A DNA stretch of 64,000 bases. Source: Larix kaempferi (taxonomy: Eukaryota; Streptophyta; Pinopsida; Pinales; Pinaceae). The notes beneath the pieces were generated by a model. That model had not been told where the DNA came from. It did no database searches and saw only the letters and a list, made by a program, of their open reading frames with translations. The DNA is taken from assembly GCA_027924585.1 (NCBI GenBank), contig BSBM01000592.1:2542001-2606000 (forward strand). The letters are read 5' to 3'. Both the position numbers and the translations under genes were made by a program. Below, piece by piece: positions 21,990 through 32,929 of this stretch (position 1 is the first letter of the stretch; each line of letters begins with the position of its first letter).

Positions 21990-23783
21990 AAACTGGTCAG
22001 AATACCAACATGCAAACGGCTTCTATAAAAAATAGGTGTAACTAGACCAAGGGTGGGTTGAATCATGCAAACACCTAACTAAAAGTATTGTGACTCAAAC
22101 ACACGATATCCTCTGCAAGGTGATGAAATCCAAGTCAGAGAATATGAATGTTGAGACAACGGCTAGATATCCCCCTACCGGGAGGGACACTGGGTAATCA
22201 ATCCTAAAGACAGGCTACCAGGATACTCCGTTCATGACGCGTCGAGAAAAGGTAAATCTGTCGTTTGGTCCTTTGATCGCAATATCCCAATACAGGGATA
22301 TCCCGAGAACTGCGAATGGTAGCCCTTCGGTTACTGAATGGATTTCGGTATTCCACTCAGGCTTACGGAACCATCCTCGCGACTTCAACCCTCCTAAGGG
22401 AGAGGCCTTCCCACAAACCGGTTGTGACCGCGCCAAAAAGTACTAAGAGATTTTAGCTCCCTAATTGGACAACTTCTATGTCTCAGATGTAAGAACTGAG
22501 GGGTGTTATTGGAACACCTATCCCCCCAATACTACCTAGCTACAAGAATTCTTTTAGTGTTCCCCAAGTGGGGTTAAAAGTGTGTTGAAATTAGGGTACG
22601 TTTTAAGGCTTAATTCAATTAAGTGATCGAGTGAGTGCACGTGAGGTATTGTAAACTGAACTTGAAAAAATTAAATGCTTTACAGGAAATTTTCAAAAAA
22701 TAAAGGATTTTTCGAAAATAAAAAGCAAATATTTATGACTTTTTTCACTAAAAGGAATTTAAATGCCTTTCAAAAAATAACTCAAAAAACAAAGAATTTT
22801 TTGGATTTATCAAAGCAAATAATAGACTTCTTTTAAAAGAAATAAATGGATTTCTTCGTTCAAGAAAAATTGCTAAGGGCAAGATTTTAAAGAAGTAAAC
22901 AGGAAAAAATTTGAATCTAGATGAAAATGCAAAATGAGTCTTTCTTTCACTTGATGAATTTTTTTTAAAAAGACTTCTTTCACATGTGCATTCTAAATAG
23001 TAAAATGTTCCTATGGCTGTAAACAATGTTGGAATCTTAGTACTGTAAAATATGAGCCAAAATGGGTGAACTGAAGTGATAAATAACACTAAAATACAAT
23101 ATTAGATCAATTTCTATGGAAAATTTCTTAAATATAATAGCATATTTGGATTCCTTGATCGAAAACACCCAATTTGAAAAAAAAAATCGTTTCAAACGGA
23201 GTTCGGGAGAGGGAGATATGGTCGTTTGAAAATTGAGCTGCGCGGCCAAAAAATCACATGGACCGCGCGGGTTTTGGGCTAAAAGTCGTGATGGACCGCG
23301 CGGGTTTTGGGCCAAAAGTCACGATGGACAGCGCGGGTTTTGGGCTAAAAGTCGCGATGGACCAAGCAGGTTTTGGGCCAAAAGGTCGCGATGGACCGCG
23401 CAGGTTTTGGGCCAAAAGTCGCGATGGACCGCGCGGGTTTCTGTCGCACAGTTGCGATGGGCAGCGCGGGTTTTGACCGCGAAGCCGCGATGTGCAGCGT
23501 GGAAAATGGCAAAAAAGCCACGGTGAACTGCGCGGAAAAAAGGCCAAAAGCCGCGATGGACCGCGCGACTGTCAAGCTAAAAACCGCGAGGCGGAAGCCG
23601 TGCACGGAAGCCGAAAAACGAACCCGAAAATCAAGAATTCCGGGCTGTTAACGGCAATAGATGAGGCCAAAACTTAGAGCAGCAATGGATCTGCTGTCTA
23701 AGATGGCAGATCTATGGATCTAAAGGTTAAAAACTAATAAAAAACTAAGATTAAGAGCAAAACTAGAGATCTATTGTCCAAAA
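21990..23783 (-). other. Element Y 5' leader
   Basis: Holds the block shared with X at about 22150-22560, an AT-rich stretch (22580-23220) and GC-rich repeats (23230-23610). No gene supported. A TATATATATATA run lies at 21840-21856. Confidence 0.6.
23230..23610 (-). repeat. GC-rich repeats in Y leader
   Basis: About eight units of roughly 30-40 bases on the plus strand, built on GCGATGGACCGCGCGGGTTTTGGGC with a CAAAAGTC spacer. They yield spurious Gly/Phe-rich frames on both strands. Counterpart of the X leader repeats. Confidence 0.82.
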
Positions 23784-23799
23784 CCAAGCGGAGTCGCCA
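23784..23799 (-). promoter_or_regulatory. Primer binding site, Y (tRNA-Arg type)
   Basis: On the minus strand TGGCGACTCCGCTTGG, five bases after the LTR end. Near-identical to the X site. Confidence 0.78.
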
Positions 23800-23804
23800 A
23801 AAAC

Positions 23805-24522
23805 TGTTGGCCCGGTTTTGCAACCAGGCTTAGTGCTATGGGCACCTGCTAACTAGTAGCAGCAGTTTCAATGGAAATAAATAACAATAAACTAATTAAA
23901 CAAGACTAACCATGGATCTATGCAAAGATATTAAGCAAATAACAAAAAAATTTAAAATCAAGAACAAGATAATGTAAAATAATGAATTTGTATTGAAAGA
24001 ATGGGGCAAGCAAGTGCTTGCGGAATCAATACCTCTAATGATGAGGTTGAATGGCTCCAAGGATGAGCAACTCCAATCTCCAATGGTCTCTTCTCCAATG
24101 TGGTTTGCAATGGCTAAAATGCTCAAGGGAGATTTCAACAGCATAAGGATGAGATAATGGATGGATGTGAAATGAGGAGCCTCTACCACCTTTTTATAGG
24201 TTTTGGTGGTGGGGAATACCATTTGTGGTTTTGTGGAAACCAAATGGTATTGACCAACATGGTTTAGGTACTTTTCCCTCCTTTTTCCTTTTCTGAATAA
24301 AAATAATATTTTAATTCCCTTTTTAATATTTTTGGGAATTTGGACCCTTTTTGAGGGTTTTTTATGCTTTTCAGGAAAAATAATCTTTTTTAATGGAAAA
24401 AGGGGTGTACTCAGGTCTTCTGGTGACCTTTTGTTGGTTTCAGAGGCTCAGATGGTGGAAAAGTGGACAAATGGGTCATGTGAATAAGGGAATGAGCTGT
24501 GAGCACTTTTTAGGTGTTAACA
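23805..24522 (-). repeat. Element Y 5' LTR (718 bp)
   Basis: TGTTAACACC...GGCCAACA on the minus strand. The outer flank is ACTAT (24523-24527), beyond which chromovirus Z coding sequence starts immediately. It shares C at the ninth base from its inner end with the LTR at 62711-63430, against T in the copy at 13985. Confidence 0.92.
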
Positions 24523-24527
24523 ACTAT

Positions 24528-26173
24528 CATATGAGTTTAAAGTACTTGTTTGACCAGCCAAATCTGAATGTAAGGAAAACTAGATGGATGGAGTTTCTTT
24601 GTGAGTTTGATTTGTAGATTAAGCATGTTAAGGGTAAGGAGAATAAGGTTTTTGATGCGCTCAGCAGGACATTCCATATTGCATCAAAAAGTAGATGTGA
24701 ATCAGATTTGAAGGCAAGAATTTTAGAGTCTCAAGATAGTGATGAGGTCTACCTTCATGTCAAAGAGAAATTGCAGTAGAATGTTATAGAAGAGAATTAT
24801 GCAAGATATCAGGTGGGTGAGGGTGATGTTCTCCTATATTAGAACACCAGACTATACATTCCCAACAATGTAGATTTGAAGAAGTTGGTGATGGATGAGA
24901 TACATCAGAACCCATACTTGGGAAACCCAGGATATCAAAAGAATATAACAGCAGCAAGGAAGCAGTACTTTTGGCACGGTATGAAGAAAGACATAGTTGA
25001 GTACATTGCTAGATGTTAGAAGTGCCAACAGGTCAAGGCAAAGCACCAACATCCAGTAGGATTGTTTCAGCTGTTACCCATTCCAAAATGGAAGTGGGAA
25101 GTGATCTCTATGGATTTCATAACAGGATTGGATATGATAGTGAAGAAGCATGATTCAATCATGGTTGTGGTGGACAAGCTATCAAACGTAGCTCATTTAA
25201 TTCCAGTCAAGTCCACCCAGAAGGCTAATGACATTGCAGATATCTTCATGAGGGAGATATTCAGGCTGCATGGATTTCCCAAGGCAATAGTTTCAGATCG
25301 TGACACAAGTTCACATCTAATTTTTGGAAAGGATTGTTCCAAGAGTTGGGAACTCAGTTGAAATTTAGTAGAGCCTATCACCCTCAGACAGATGGTCAGA
25401 CTGAGAGAGTGAACTAGATCCTTGAATATATGTTAAGGATGTATGTGATGGACAAGCCATCTAAGTGGGAAGACTATTTACACTTAGTGGAATTTGCTTA
25501 CAACAATGGACATCAAGCATCATTGAAGATGAGTCCTTTTGAAGTGTTGTATGGAAAAGGATGTAGAACTCCAATAAGCTGGGACAACCCAGTGAACAGA
25601 GTAGTGCTTGGACCTGAGATGATTAAGGAGATGGAGCAAGAAGTTGTTAAGATCAGACAAAATTTGAAGGAAGCACAGGACAGGAAGAAGAGTTATGCGG
25701 ATCTGAAAATAGTGCATAAGGAATTTCAGATTGGGGATCATGTTTACTTGAGAGTGAGACCTAGGAAGAGTTCCATGATATTGGGAAGTTGTGCCAAGTT
25801 GGCACCAAGATATTGTGGGCCATTTGAAATCATTGATAGGATAGGGCCAGTTGCATATAGAATTGCATTTCCCTCTAACATGAAATATCATAATGTTTTC
25901 CATGTATCTTTGCTTAAGAAATATGTACATGATCCTAATCATATCATTGATTAGCATGTGATACAGCTGGAACCAGAGGGAGATTTCCAGGTGGAGCCTA
26001 CATGCATCCTCGACAAGAATTTTAGCTTGATACGGAACGTCCAAGGTAAAGGTGCAGTGGAGGCACCTTAGCCCAGAAGAGGCCACATGGGAGATGGAGG
26101 ATCCCATGAAGGAGGAATTCCCATTTTTGTTCAGTTTTGAGAACACCGAGGATGGTATTATTTTAAGGGAGAG
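24528..26173 (+). pseudogene. Chromovirus Z RNase H end, integrase and chromodomain
   Basis: Starts within the end of RNase H (MSLKYLFDQPNLN). The usual HVKGKENKVFDALSR lead to integrase follows, with a TAG at about 24616. The zinc region is damaged (LGNPGY for HPGY; a stop inside the C-x2-C pair near 25018). The core keeps MDFITGL, IVSDRDT and, after a frame change, [13 protein letters not shown]. The C-terminal GPFEIIDRIGPVAYRIAFP is intact up to the TAG at 25952. A chromodomain tail (VKVQWRHLSPEEATWE, near 26045) follows in a shifted frame. The chromodomain would target integration to chromatin. Multiple breaks make it inactive. Confidence 0.9.
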
Positions 26174-27101
26174 GGAGTTGTAATAACCCATTTTTCTCTT
26201 GATGTATTTGGATTTGATGTAAATATTGTGTATGTACAGTGTGTGTATTTTCCCTAGTGTGGAGCTCAAGGCCAAGGCCCCACTAGTGGATGATTAAGTT
26301 TATTGCTAAGGCAAGTATTTCGACAGTTTGATCATTCATGGGCTGGTTAAGCCGTGAAGGAATGTAAATGATGTAATTATTACCGAATGAATAAAATAAC
26401 CAAGAAGCTGGGTAAGGAGGAAATGAATGAGAAGGGGCCATGTGTATCCACTAGGGAGAGGTGAGGGGGTTTGGGATTGGTTTCCCATATTGCCACATGT
26501 CTGACTGAGAACCCTTTGGAACTCCCTGCTGACATTAATGCAACTGCAGTAGGTGGTTGAGAACCCTGATGACTGTGGCCGCTAGAGTATGGAGCATGCA
26601 TGCGGTTTCATATGGTAGGGCATGACTCTGATTGCTTGGATAGGATGACACTCAATCTCCTGGGGAAACTCGCTGAACCTGTTTGACTATCCGGAGGAGG
26701 ATTCATTCATTCATGGGGAGAGACATACAGAAATTACTCATTCCTCACTCATGCCCTCACTCGCCCCGGCACACACTTTCCATTCATGAGCCATCGACCC
26801 TCACAGAGAATTCATTCCTATATTTCCTGTATGCACCAAACCAATCCGGAAAGAGGGAAATCTGAAGTTAATCGTGCTTCCTGTGTGGAGGAAAAAGCTT
26901 GAGAGTTGATAACCATAACCACCCTGTGTGCAAACCCTAGTTATAGGGACAGAGTGGTATTGATAGAAGAGGTTGCAGAGTGGCATTGGAAGACTGGCCG
27001 TGAGGAATCCTCAATCCTGGTAACGAATCAGTTGTTGAACTGTGGGAAAGAGTTGGGTTGCTTGATAAACCCAGTGAAGTTTATAGTCTCAATGAACTAG
27101 T

Positions 27102-27353
27102 GACTGGACCTTTCTATGCCCATGAATAACACTGGAAGGGAAGGACTGTGAGAGACTGTGCAGTAGTGATAGGATCTTCCTTATGTTGGATGTGGTAGGT
27201 ATTGTGGGTGCCAAGTCGTCTGAGAGCGACTGGACCTTTCTATGCCCATCCTGGAATAGCACTGGAAGGGAAGATGCCTTGAGAGACTGTGTAACAGTGA
27301 TGAAGGTCTCCCTTGTGTTGGATGTGGTAGGTATTCTGGGTGCCAGGTCAACT
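27102..27353 (+). repeat. Tandem duplication in Z LTR (126 bp x 2)
   Basis: GACTGGACCTTTCTATGCCC starts at 27102 and again at 27228. Both copies run through GATGTGGTAGGTATT(G/C)TGGGTGCCA. The W LTR has a single equivalent copy near 39250-39360. Confidence 0.82.
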
Positions 27354-28289
27354 CAGTACTAAGATGCCTGCAGCTCTATGGTTAAGCTCACTGGTTTGGG
27401 AATGCCTTCCTTGTTATCTGTAAATTGCTTGATAACCACTGTAGGTTGGCTTAGCATGGGTAGGAGCCCTAGAATGCTTGATAAACCCAATTAGAGACTA
27501 GTTTAGCATAAGAATGGATCCTTGACTATGAGAGAACCTGTTAGCCCTCCTTAGTGGATACACTGCCCAGCTCGAGGGTTATCTCTCAGCTGAAATAATA
27601 TAGGTTGGATAGATATCTAATGTTGGGTAGAACGTTGCTCTCACTTACCAGTTTGCTTTGGAATTGAAAGATAAGTATTCCTTGTTATGTCAATGACGTT
27701 GTCTCATTGTTGTGATGAATGCTTGTGTATAATTGTGGAATTGTGGAATCAATGAATATGAATGAGATTGATATGAATTCATATATAGAACCGAGTAAGA
27801 GGCTGAGTTCATTGTTGTATGTATATCTCATATTGCATGAGCTTAATGCCTTGTAATTCTTGCATATGATAGATGGGTTGATTAAACCTGTTAATGCATC
27901 CTACATGTTATAATGACTAATAGTGTTTTATTATTTTGTAATTAATGTTTATGCATACTAACCATGTAAAGGAGATGTATATTTACACTTTATCCTTCAG
28001 AAGGAAGAGAAGCCCTGGAAGTGGTTTCAAGAACCTCTGTGGGTCAGATAGAAGGGAAGATCCTGGCAGGTAGAAGGTTGGAACTATCTAAGTGGGATAT
28101 AGATAGAACTTCAGAGAAGAAAATGGGAAGGTTAGCTGCCTCACCTGATTAGGGGGATCCTTCCGTTGGATAGGGATCTCCAAGAGCTTTCCAATGGTAC
28201 CAACCTTGCCCCATCTAGATGTCAGAGGAAGAAGTTGTTCCTTTTTGAAGAAATTGATGAAATTTCATTATAGAGGTAGAGTTCCGCAC

Positions 28290-28770
28290 GCATGGTTCCG
28301 CATTGGCGGGTTGCAGGATCACCAAGTTCACAACTATACCTAATTTGGGTTTCCACAATCCTGCATCTGCAATTGCAGTATGCGAGTTGCAGGACTATCA
28401 ACGTTTAAGATTATGTGTTTGGGGTTTCCGCAGATCTGGATCTGCAACTGTGGGTTGCAGATTGCGGGATGCGGGACCAGCTACCTTGCGAGTTGTAGGA
28501 TCACCAAGTGTATGTTTTTGTATTCTGGGTTTCCGCAATTCCGTATCCACAATTGCAGGATGCAGAATGCAGGATACGAAATGTGGGATCCACTGTTGCG
28601 GGTTGCGGGTTGCGGGAGTGAACTTCTGTGGAAGTTGGGATTCTGGGTTTCTACATCCGCAATTGCAGGTTGTGGACTATGGGATGCGGATTTCGGGATT
28701 CGTAGTTGCAGAATGAAGGTTTCGGATTCACAGCTGTGGGTTGCAGATTGTGGAACCAAACTCTCCTGAC
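28290..28770 (+). repeat. Degenerate GC-rich repeats
   Basis: Repeated words such as GGGTTTCCGCA, CCGCAATTGCAGGATGC and GGGTTGCGGG at irregular 75-120-base spacing. CCGCAATTGCAGG is nearly self-complementary, so hairpins are possible. Frames here on both strands are repeat artefacts. Confidence 0.7.
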
Positions 28771-28857
28771 TATGTGTATGGGCACTTAGTCGATGTTTTG
28801 GGAGAAAAAAATGGATCATGATCTCCAGTGGCCAGGTAGGTCAGTGGGGATGTGACA

Positions 28858-30162
28858 CATAGGTTTCCATGGATAGGGCCAAGGAAATATTCTTTCCACC
28901 CAGATTGAGCCCCATCTAGCAAATTTCTCTCTTGATTTGGGATGTACAAATATCAATGATCTATTGTGGCTCGCATTAACATTTTTCATCGGATATGATC
29001 AGTGGGTCCATCGGATATGATTGGTGGGTACTTCTTAGATGCACTTGGTTGATTCTTACCTACCAAGAAGAGTTGAAAAGGATCACCTTAGAGGATATCC
29101 TTAGGTAGTTTACATAGGACACTTGGATCAACCCTCAAGGTTGGTTACGTCCAAAGATGGCCTTTTCTATTAATAACTTCATGAATATGAGGGCTGGTCT
29201 CATCGTTCATCCCAAATACATTCTCCGTTATTGGGAACATGCTCTTTGTATTCCTTTAGCCCAATTTAGAAATGGGTTCTCATCATTTTCCACCTATGAG
29301 AGGATGAGGCCAAGAAGCACTTCGTTTTTTTGTTTCCATGTGTACTATGAGAGTCGAAGTTGTTTCCATTACAATTTTAGGAAGCTTCTCCCTAGGGAGC
29401 TACAAACACTCAATAGGCCTTCTAGCTTCACTCCTTTTTCCTCCAGTCACGAGCACATTTTGGACCAACCTCACCTCAGCAGATCACGTCCTTCTTCTTG
29501 ATACTCCCATCTTCTAGGGATGCTAAGAGACATATATATCATATTACTATTTCTAGATCCATATTAGTTTAGATGCGTATCACCACCTCCACATCCATCA
29601 AACCTCCGTGATATAGATAGTCATGGTCCCATACTAGGATCCCGATGAGTTCTTCCAGTTCATAGAAACATGAACCCCACCTCAGGAAACGATATATTAC
29701 CTAGTCTAGATCCTCCTCCAACTCCTCCTCTAAACATAAATCTATTTTGAGTTTCCTTTACTCGACCTCAGATTGTAGGAGAGATGGATCCAATGAACCA
29801 TGATAGAGTTACACCACTTGTATCATATATCTTAGATCAGTTGGGTTGGTGCAAGGTAATTTTACCCACTTATGACGCGTTAGTTGCAATGGACTTCTTG
29901 GAAAACATAAATCCGACCATTAAAATGAATTTTTAGAGGTACCTACACAACTTTTTAAAACATGGTGTAAAAAGATGAAACTTAGAGAATTAGATCACCT
30001 TTTGGAATATATAACTTTTATTTATGGAAAATAGGTATAACTCCCAAAAAATGACGTTCTTATAAGATTGGTATGTTATTTGTTTTCGAAAACGTAATGC
30101 ATATGTTTGTGTTAGTACCCAGGTTTGGTATGTAAACTGTCTAAATTTTACAAAACAATGTA
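28858..30162. other. Unassigned sequence between Z and W
   Basis: No domain recognised. A 114-codon plus-strand frame at 29157-29501 has no motif I know. GTGTT at 30163-30167 is the left target duplication of W. This may be old host or element sequence. Confidence 0.5.
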
Positions 30163-30167
30163 GTGTT

Positions 30168-31136
30168 TGTCACGTCCCCATTTTGACCCTATTGCATTAA
30201 AATTGTAAATGATGTAAATATCGTTATTAAATCATGGTGAGGAGCTCAAGGCCAAGGCCCCACCATTGATTTATTGTTTTATATATCAGCAAAAAAATAG
30301 ATGCATATGGTTCTTATGCTGGATAGGCACACTGTAAATTAAGATATCATGTAAGTATAAATTTTAATGAAATACCCACAACTAGCTATGCAATGCAACA
30401 AAGAGATGGGGGCATGATTTTTATAAGGAATAGGGAGGGAAATTATTCAAACCCTTGAGCCAATGGTGTTAATCCATGTGTCAATGAGAAAACCCATAAA
30501 CCATCAACTGCCCATTTTGGCTTATGCACCCCATCATTTAATTCTTCCAAGAGTTGGTTGAGGCAGTTAATGCCTTGGGAATGGAGAGGTATGGAAGCCA
30601 ATTTCGTGTATGGGCAAGCCATCAACCTAGAAAATCGTATTTTTGATTCATGGGAAAGAAAACACCCACAAAATTGTGCCAAAGCCATTTTGAACCCATG
30701 GACTTTTCTCTCTCACGCAGTCTGAGCTAGCTGGGACTTCTCTATCATGTTTTTCATCATTTCCTGCATTTTTCCATGCCTGGGAACTCGTTTTTGTATT
30801 GCATAGTGGCTGGGAGGAAGAGAGCCACGATTTTTGGGGTTATGGAGGCCATTTCTGTCCACGAAATGCCATAAACGTTTTTTGAAAATGATTCTGCTCT
30901 CCTAGGGTTGACTTCCCATTTTTCCATTTTGTTTTGGTTGCCCACATTTTTTTGAACTGGTAGAAACACCATCTTTGGGAATCTCATTGCAAAAACGTTT
31001 CTTCATGCCCAACACTTATACTTTTGTTGTTATGTGCATCCCTGTTTTGGTTTGAACCTGTGAGCAAGAAATTTGGAGTGGTAGTGGATAGGATTGGATT
31101 GATAAACCTAGTGGGGAAAATAACCTCTCAAGAAGA
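30168..31136 (+). repeat. Chromovirus W 5' LTR, truncated
   Basis: Matches the first about 970 bases of the LTR at 38254, up to CTCTCAAGAAGATC, where Copia-3 sequence takes over. Begins TGTCACGTCCCC. Confidence 0.9.
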
Positions 31137-31578
31137 TCTCAACTAGGTTGGCCTCAACTTAACCACTTAACATAATGCTGACTTGACTTGACTTAGGTGG
31201 GAAAATACACTAACTTGACTTGACCTTTACTCAACTAGGTTGGCCTCAACTTAACCACTTAACATAATGCTAACTGGGCCGACCCCGAATAGGGTGGTCT
31301 AATAACCCTTTGACCCACATGGCTGACCCCCAATAGGGTGGTATAATAACCCTTTGACCCACATGACATATACAGGGCCGACCCCAACAAGGTGGTCTAA
31401 TAACCCATCAAGTATAAGTTACGACACTTACAATATAAATGATGAAACTTCCGTATAGAGGAATAATAACATCTCTATAGGAATACAACCACTTCCGTAT
31501 AGAGAAATAATAACATCTCTATAGGAATACAATATACATATATGTGAAATACATTCCGAAGTTACATATACATCAACA
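31137..31578 (-). repeat. Copia-3 3' LTR, truncated
   Basis: Only the first part of the LTR (minus strand TGTTGATG onward) survives. Relative to the 5' LTR it contains an extra copy of an approximately 80-base segment (CTCAACTTAACCACTTAACATAATG occurs near 31150 and 31245). A purine tract (minus strand AGTTAAGAGGGAG, ending at 31579) abuts it. Confidence 0.85.
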
Positions 31579-31779
31579 CTCCCTCTTAACTAGGAAGGTA
31601 TTTCTTGACACAGGTCTTCTAGCACAAGTCATCTTCATCGTCACTGTTGCTGCTATCTCAATCAATCTCTGAATCTACTCGTCATAGGAAGTTCTATAGA
31701 GCCAGTCCTTTTTCATACTGGATGTAGGCCCACCACCTGCAAGTCTTCATCATCTGTGCGAATGGTCTGATAGAGGTGG

Positions 31780-32340
31780 CCTCTCAGGACTAATTTTATG
31801 TGCGGATGCAATACCGAAAAGAGTATCCCAGGAACATTTATGTGCCTAAGCACAACCAACAATATCTCCCAGGACTGATTACATGCATCTCCTCCACAAT
31901 ACCTTTAAAGAGCATCCTAGGAACATTTATGTGCCACAGCACGACCGACAAGATCTCTAAAGAGCATCCCAGGACTTATTACGAGCACACAACTCAATCT
32001 CTCAAATCTCCAGGATTGATTACATGTGGATAGACAAAACCTTTAAAGAGCATCCCAGGAATATTTATGTGCCACAGCACGATCGACAAGATCTCTAAAG
32101 AGCATCCTAGGACTAATTACGAGCACACAGCTCAACCTCTCGGATCTCGAGGACTGATTACATGTCTCTGTACTAATACCTCATCCTAGGAATGATTACG
32201 AGCACACAGCTCAACCTATCGGATATCTGAGGACTGATTTCATACTACATAGCAATACCGGAAAGAGTACCCCAGGAACATTTATGTGCTGCAGCACGAC
32301 CGGCAAGATCTCCCAGGACTGATTACATGTTATTTGCACA
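31780..32340 (-). repeat. Complex repeat array 1 in Copia-3
   Basis: Repeats of AGAGCATCCCAGGA, CATTTATGTGCC, CAGCACGACCG and GACTGATTACATG in varying order, with spacings near 88, 139 and 217 bases. Higher-order shuffling of a few modules rather than a simple tandem. Confidence 0.72.
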
Positions 32341-32389
32341 ACCTGCCACATATCATCTCTGACCTCCAAGTATCAACCTAATACTCATG

Positions 32390-32890
32390 ATCCAATGGAT
32401 CATCATCGCACGAGGCATCATCCCGATGCCCATGATCATCATGATCATCGTCACTGCAACATCGTACTGCATGTCATCTGGAGCAACATCCTGAAGCTCA
32501 TCATCCATGATCATCCTGATCATACAATGCATCTACCTGATGCATACCAAGTATCTACATGATACATATCATCATACAAGATTCACTTGATCATACAGTG
32601 TATCCACCTGATACAAATACAAATACATGATACATATCACCATACATGATCCACCTGATCATACAATGTATCCACCTGATACATATACAGATACATGGTC
32701 CAAGCATCCAACATGATGCATATACAAAAATACATACAAGTGATCCAACTGATCATATCCAGCATCCAACATGATGCGTACATACATATACATATAAATG
32801 ATCCAACTAATCATATCCAACATCCAACATGATGCATATATAGAGCAGTAACTGGAGCATCATCCTGATGCTCATCATCCAGCACTTATA
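32390..32890 (-). repeat. Complex repeat array 2 in Copia-3
   Basis: Units of about 45-65 bases built from the palindromic word TGATCA and CATCCAACATGATGCATA, for example CCACCTGATCATACAATG and CCAACTGATCATATCCA. The dense TGATCA/ATGCAT palindromes suggest hairpins. Confidence 0.72.
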
Positions 32891-32929
32891 TCCACAGCCA
32901 TGTGAAGGATCCTCCTTCCAACATGCTCG

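Larger units (their letters stand above)
13985..24522 (-). mobile_element. Element Y: shortened Tat-like element, no RT or integrase
   Basis: A 10.5-kb minus-strand element: 5' LTR (24522-23805), tRNA-Arg-type primer site, leader, gag, protease and two extra zinc knuckles. A Pro/His-rich tail follows where RT should begin, then a 3' untranslated region with tandem repeats, a polypurine tract and an LTR. RT, both RNases H, integrase and the antisense gene of X are absent. It is non-autonomous but probably recently mobile, since its LTR copies differ by only about 2%. The 5' flank is ACTAT (24523-24527). The matching copy is at 63431-63435. Confidence 0.85.
24523..28857 (+). mobile_element. Chromovirus Z, 3' portion
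   Basis: The end of RNase H, integrase, chromodomain, polypurine tract and a long 3' LTR, on the plus strand. The preceding RT/RNase H part is on the minus strand at 63431-64000. The two meet at the ACTAT/ATAGT duplication of the Y insertion, where the protein alignment continues with about one base missing. Confidence 0.85.
26179..28857 (+). repeat. Chromovirus Z 3' LTR (end uncertain)
   Basis: Starts TGTAATAACCC right after the purine tract AAGGGAGAGGGAGT. It shares GGAGCTCAAGGCCAAGGCCC and later blocks with the W LTR, so it belongs to a related long-LTR chromovirus group. I place the end at GATGTGACA (28857) by analogy with the W LTR end (TATGTGACA). The other LTR is outside the window, so this is not verified. 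It contains a 126-bp tandem duplication and a region of GC-rich repeats. Confidence 0.6.
31579..32929 (-). other. Copia-3 3' untranslated region
   Basis: Non-coding sequence between RNase H and the LTR, mostly made of two complex repeat arrays described separately. Confidence 0.7.

Noticed and set aside
23233-23677. Gly/Phe/Lys repeat proteins on both strands
   Set aside because: Produced by the GC-rich DNA repeats of the Y leader in several frames at once.
28303-28819. Possible Cys/Gly-rich secreted proteins
   Set aside because: Frames over the CCGCAATTGCAGG repeats in both strands; no signal peptide or conserved spacing.
29157-29501. 114-codon plus-strand ORF
   Set aside because: Not rejected as DNA, but no motif, homologue or expression signal supports calling a gene.
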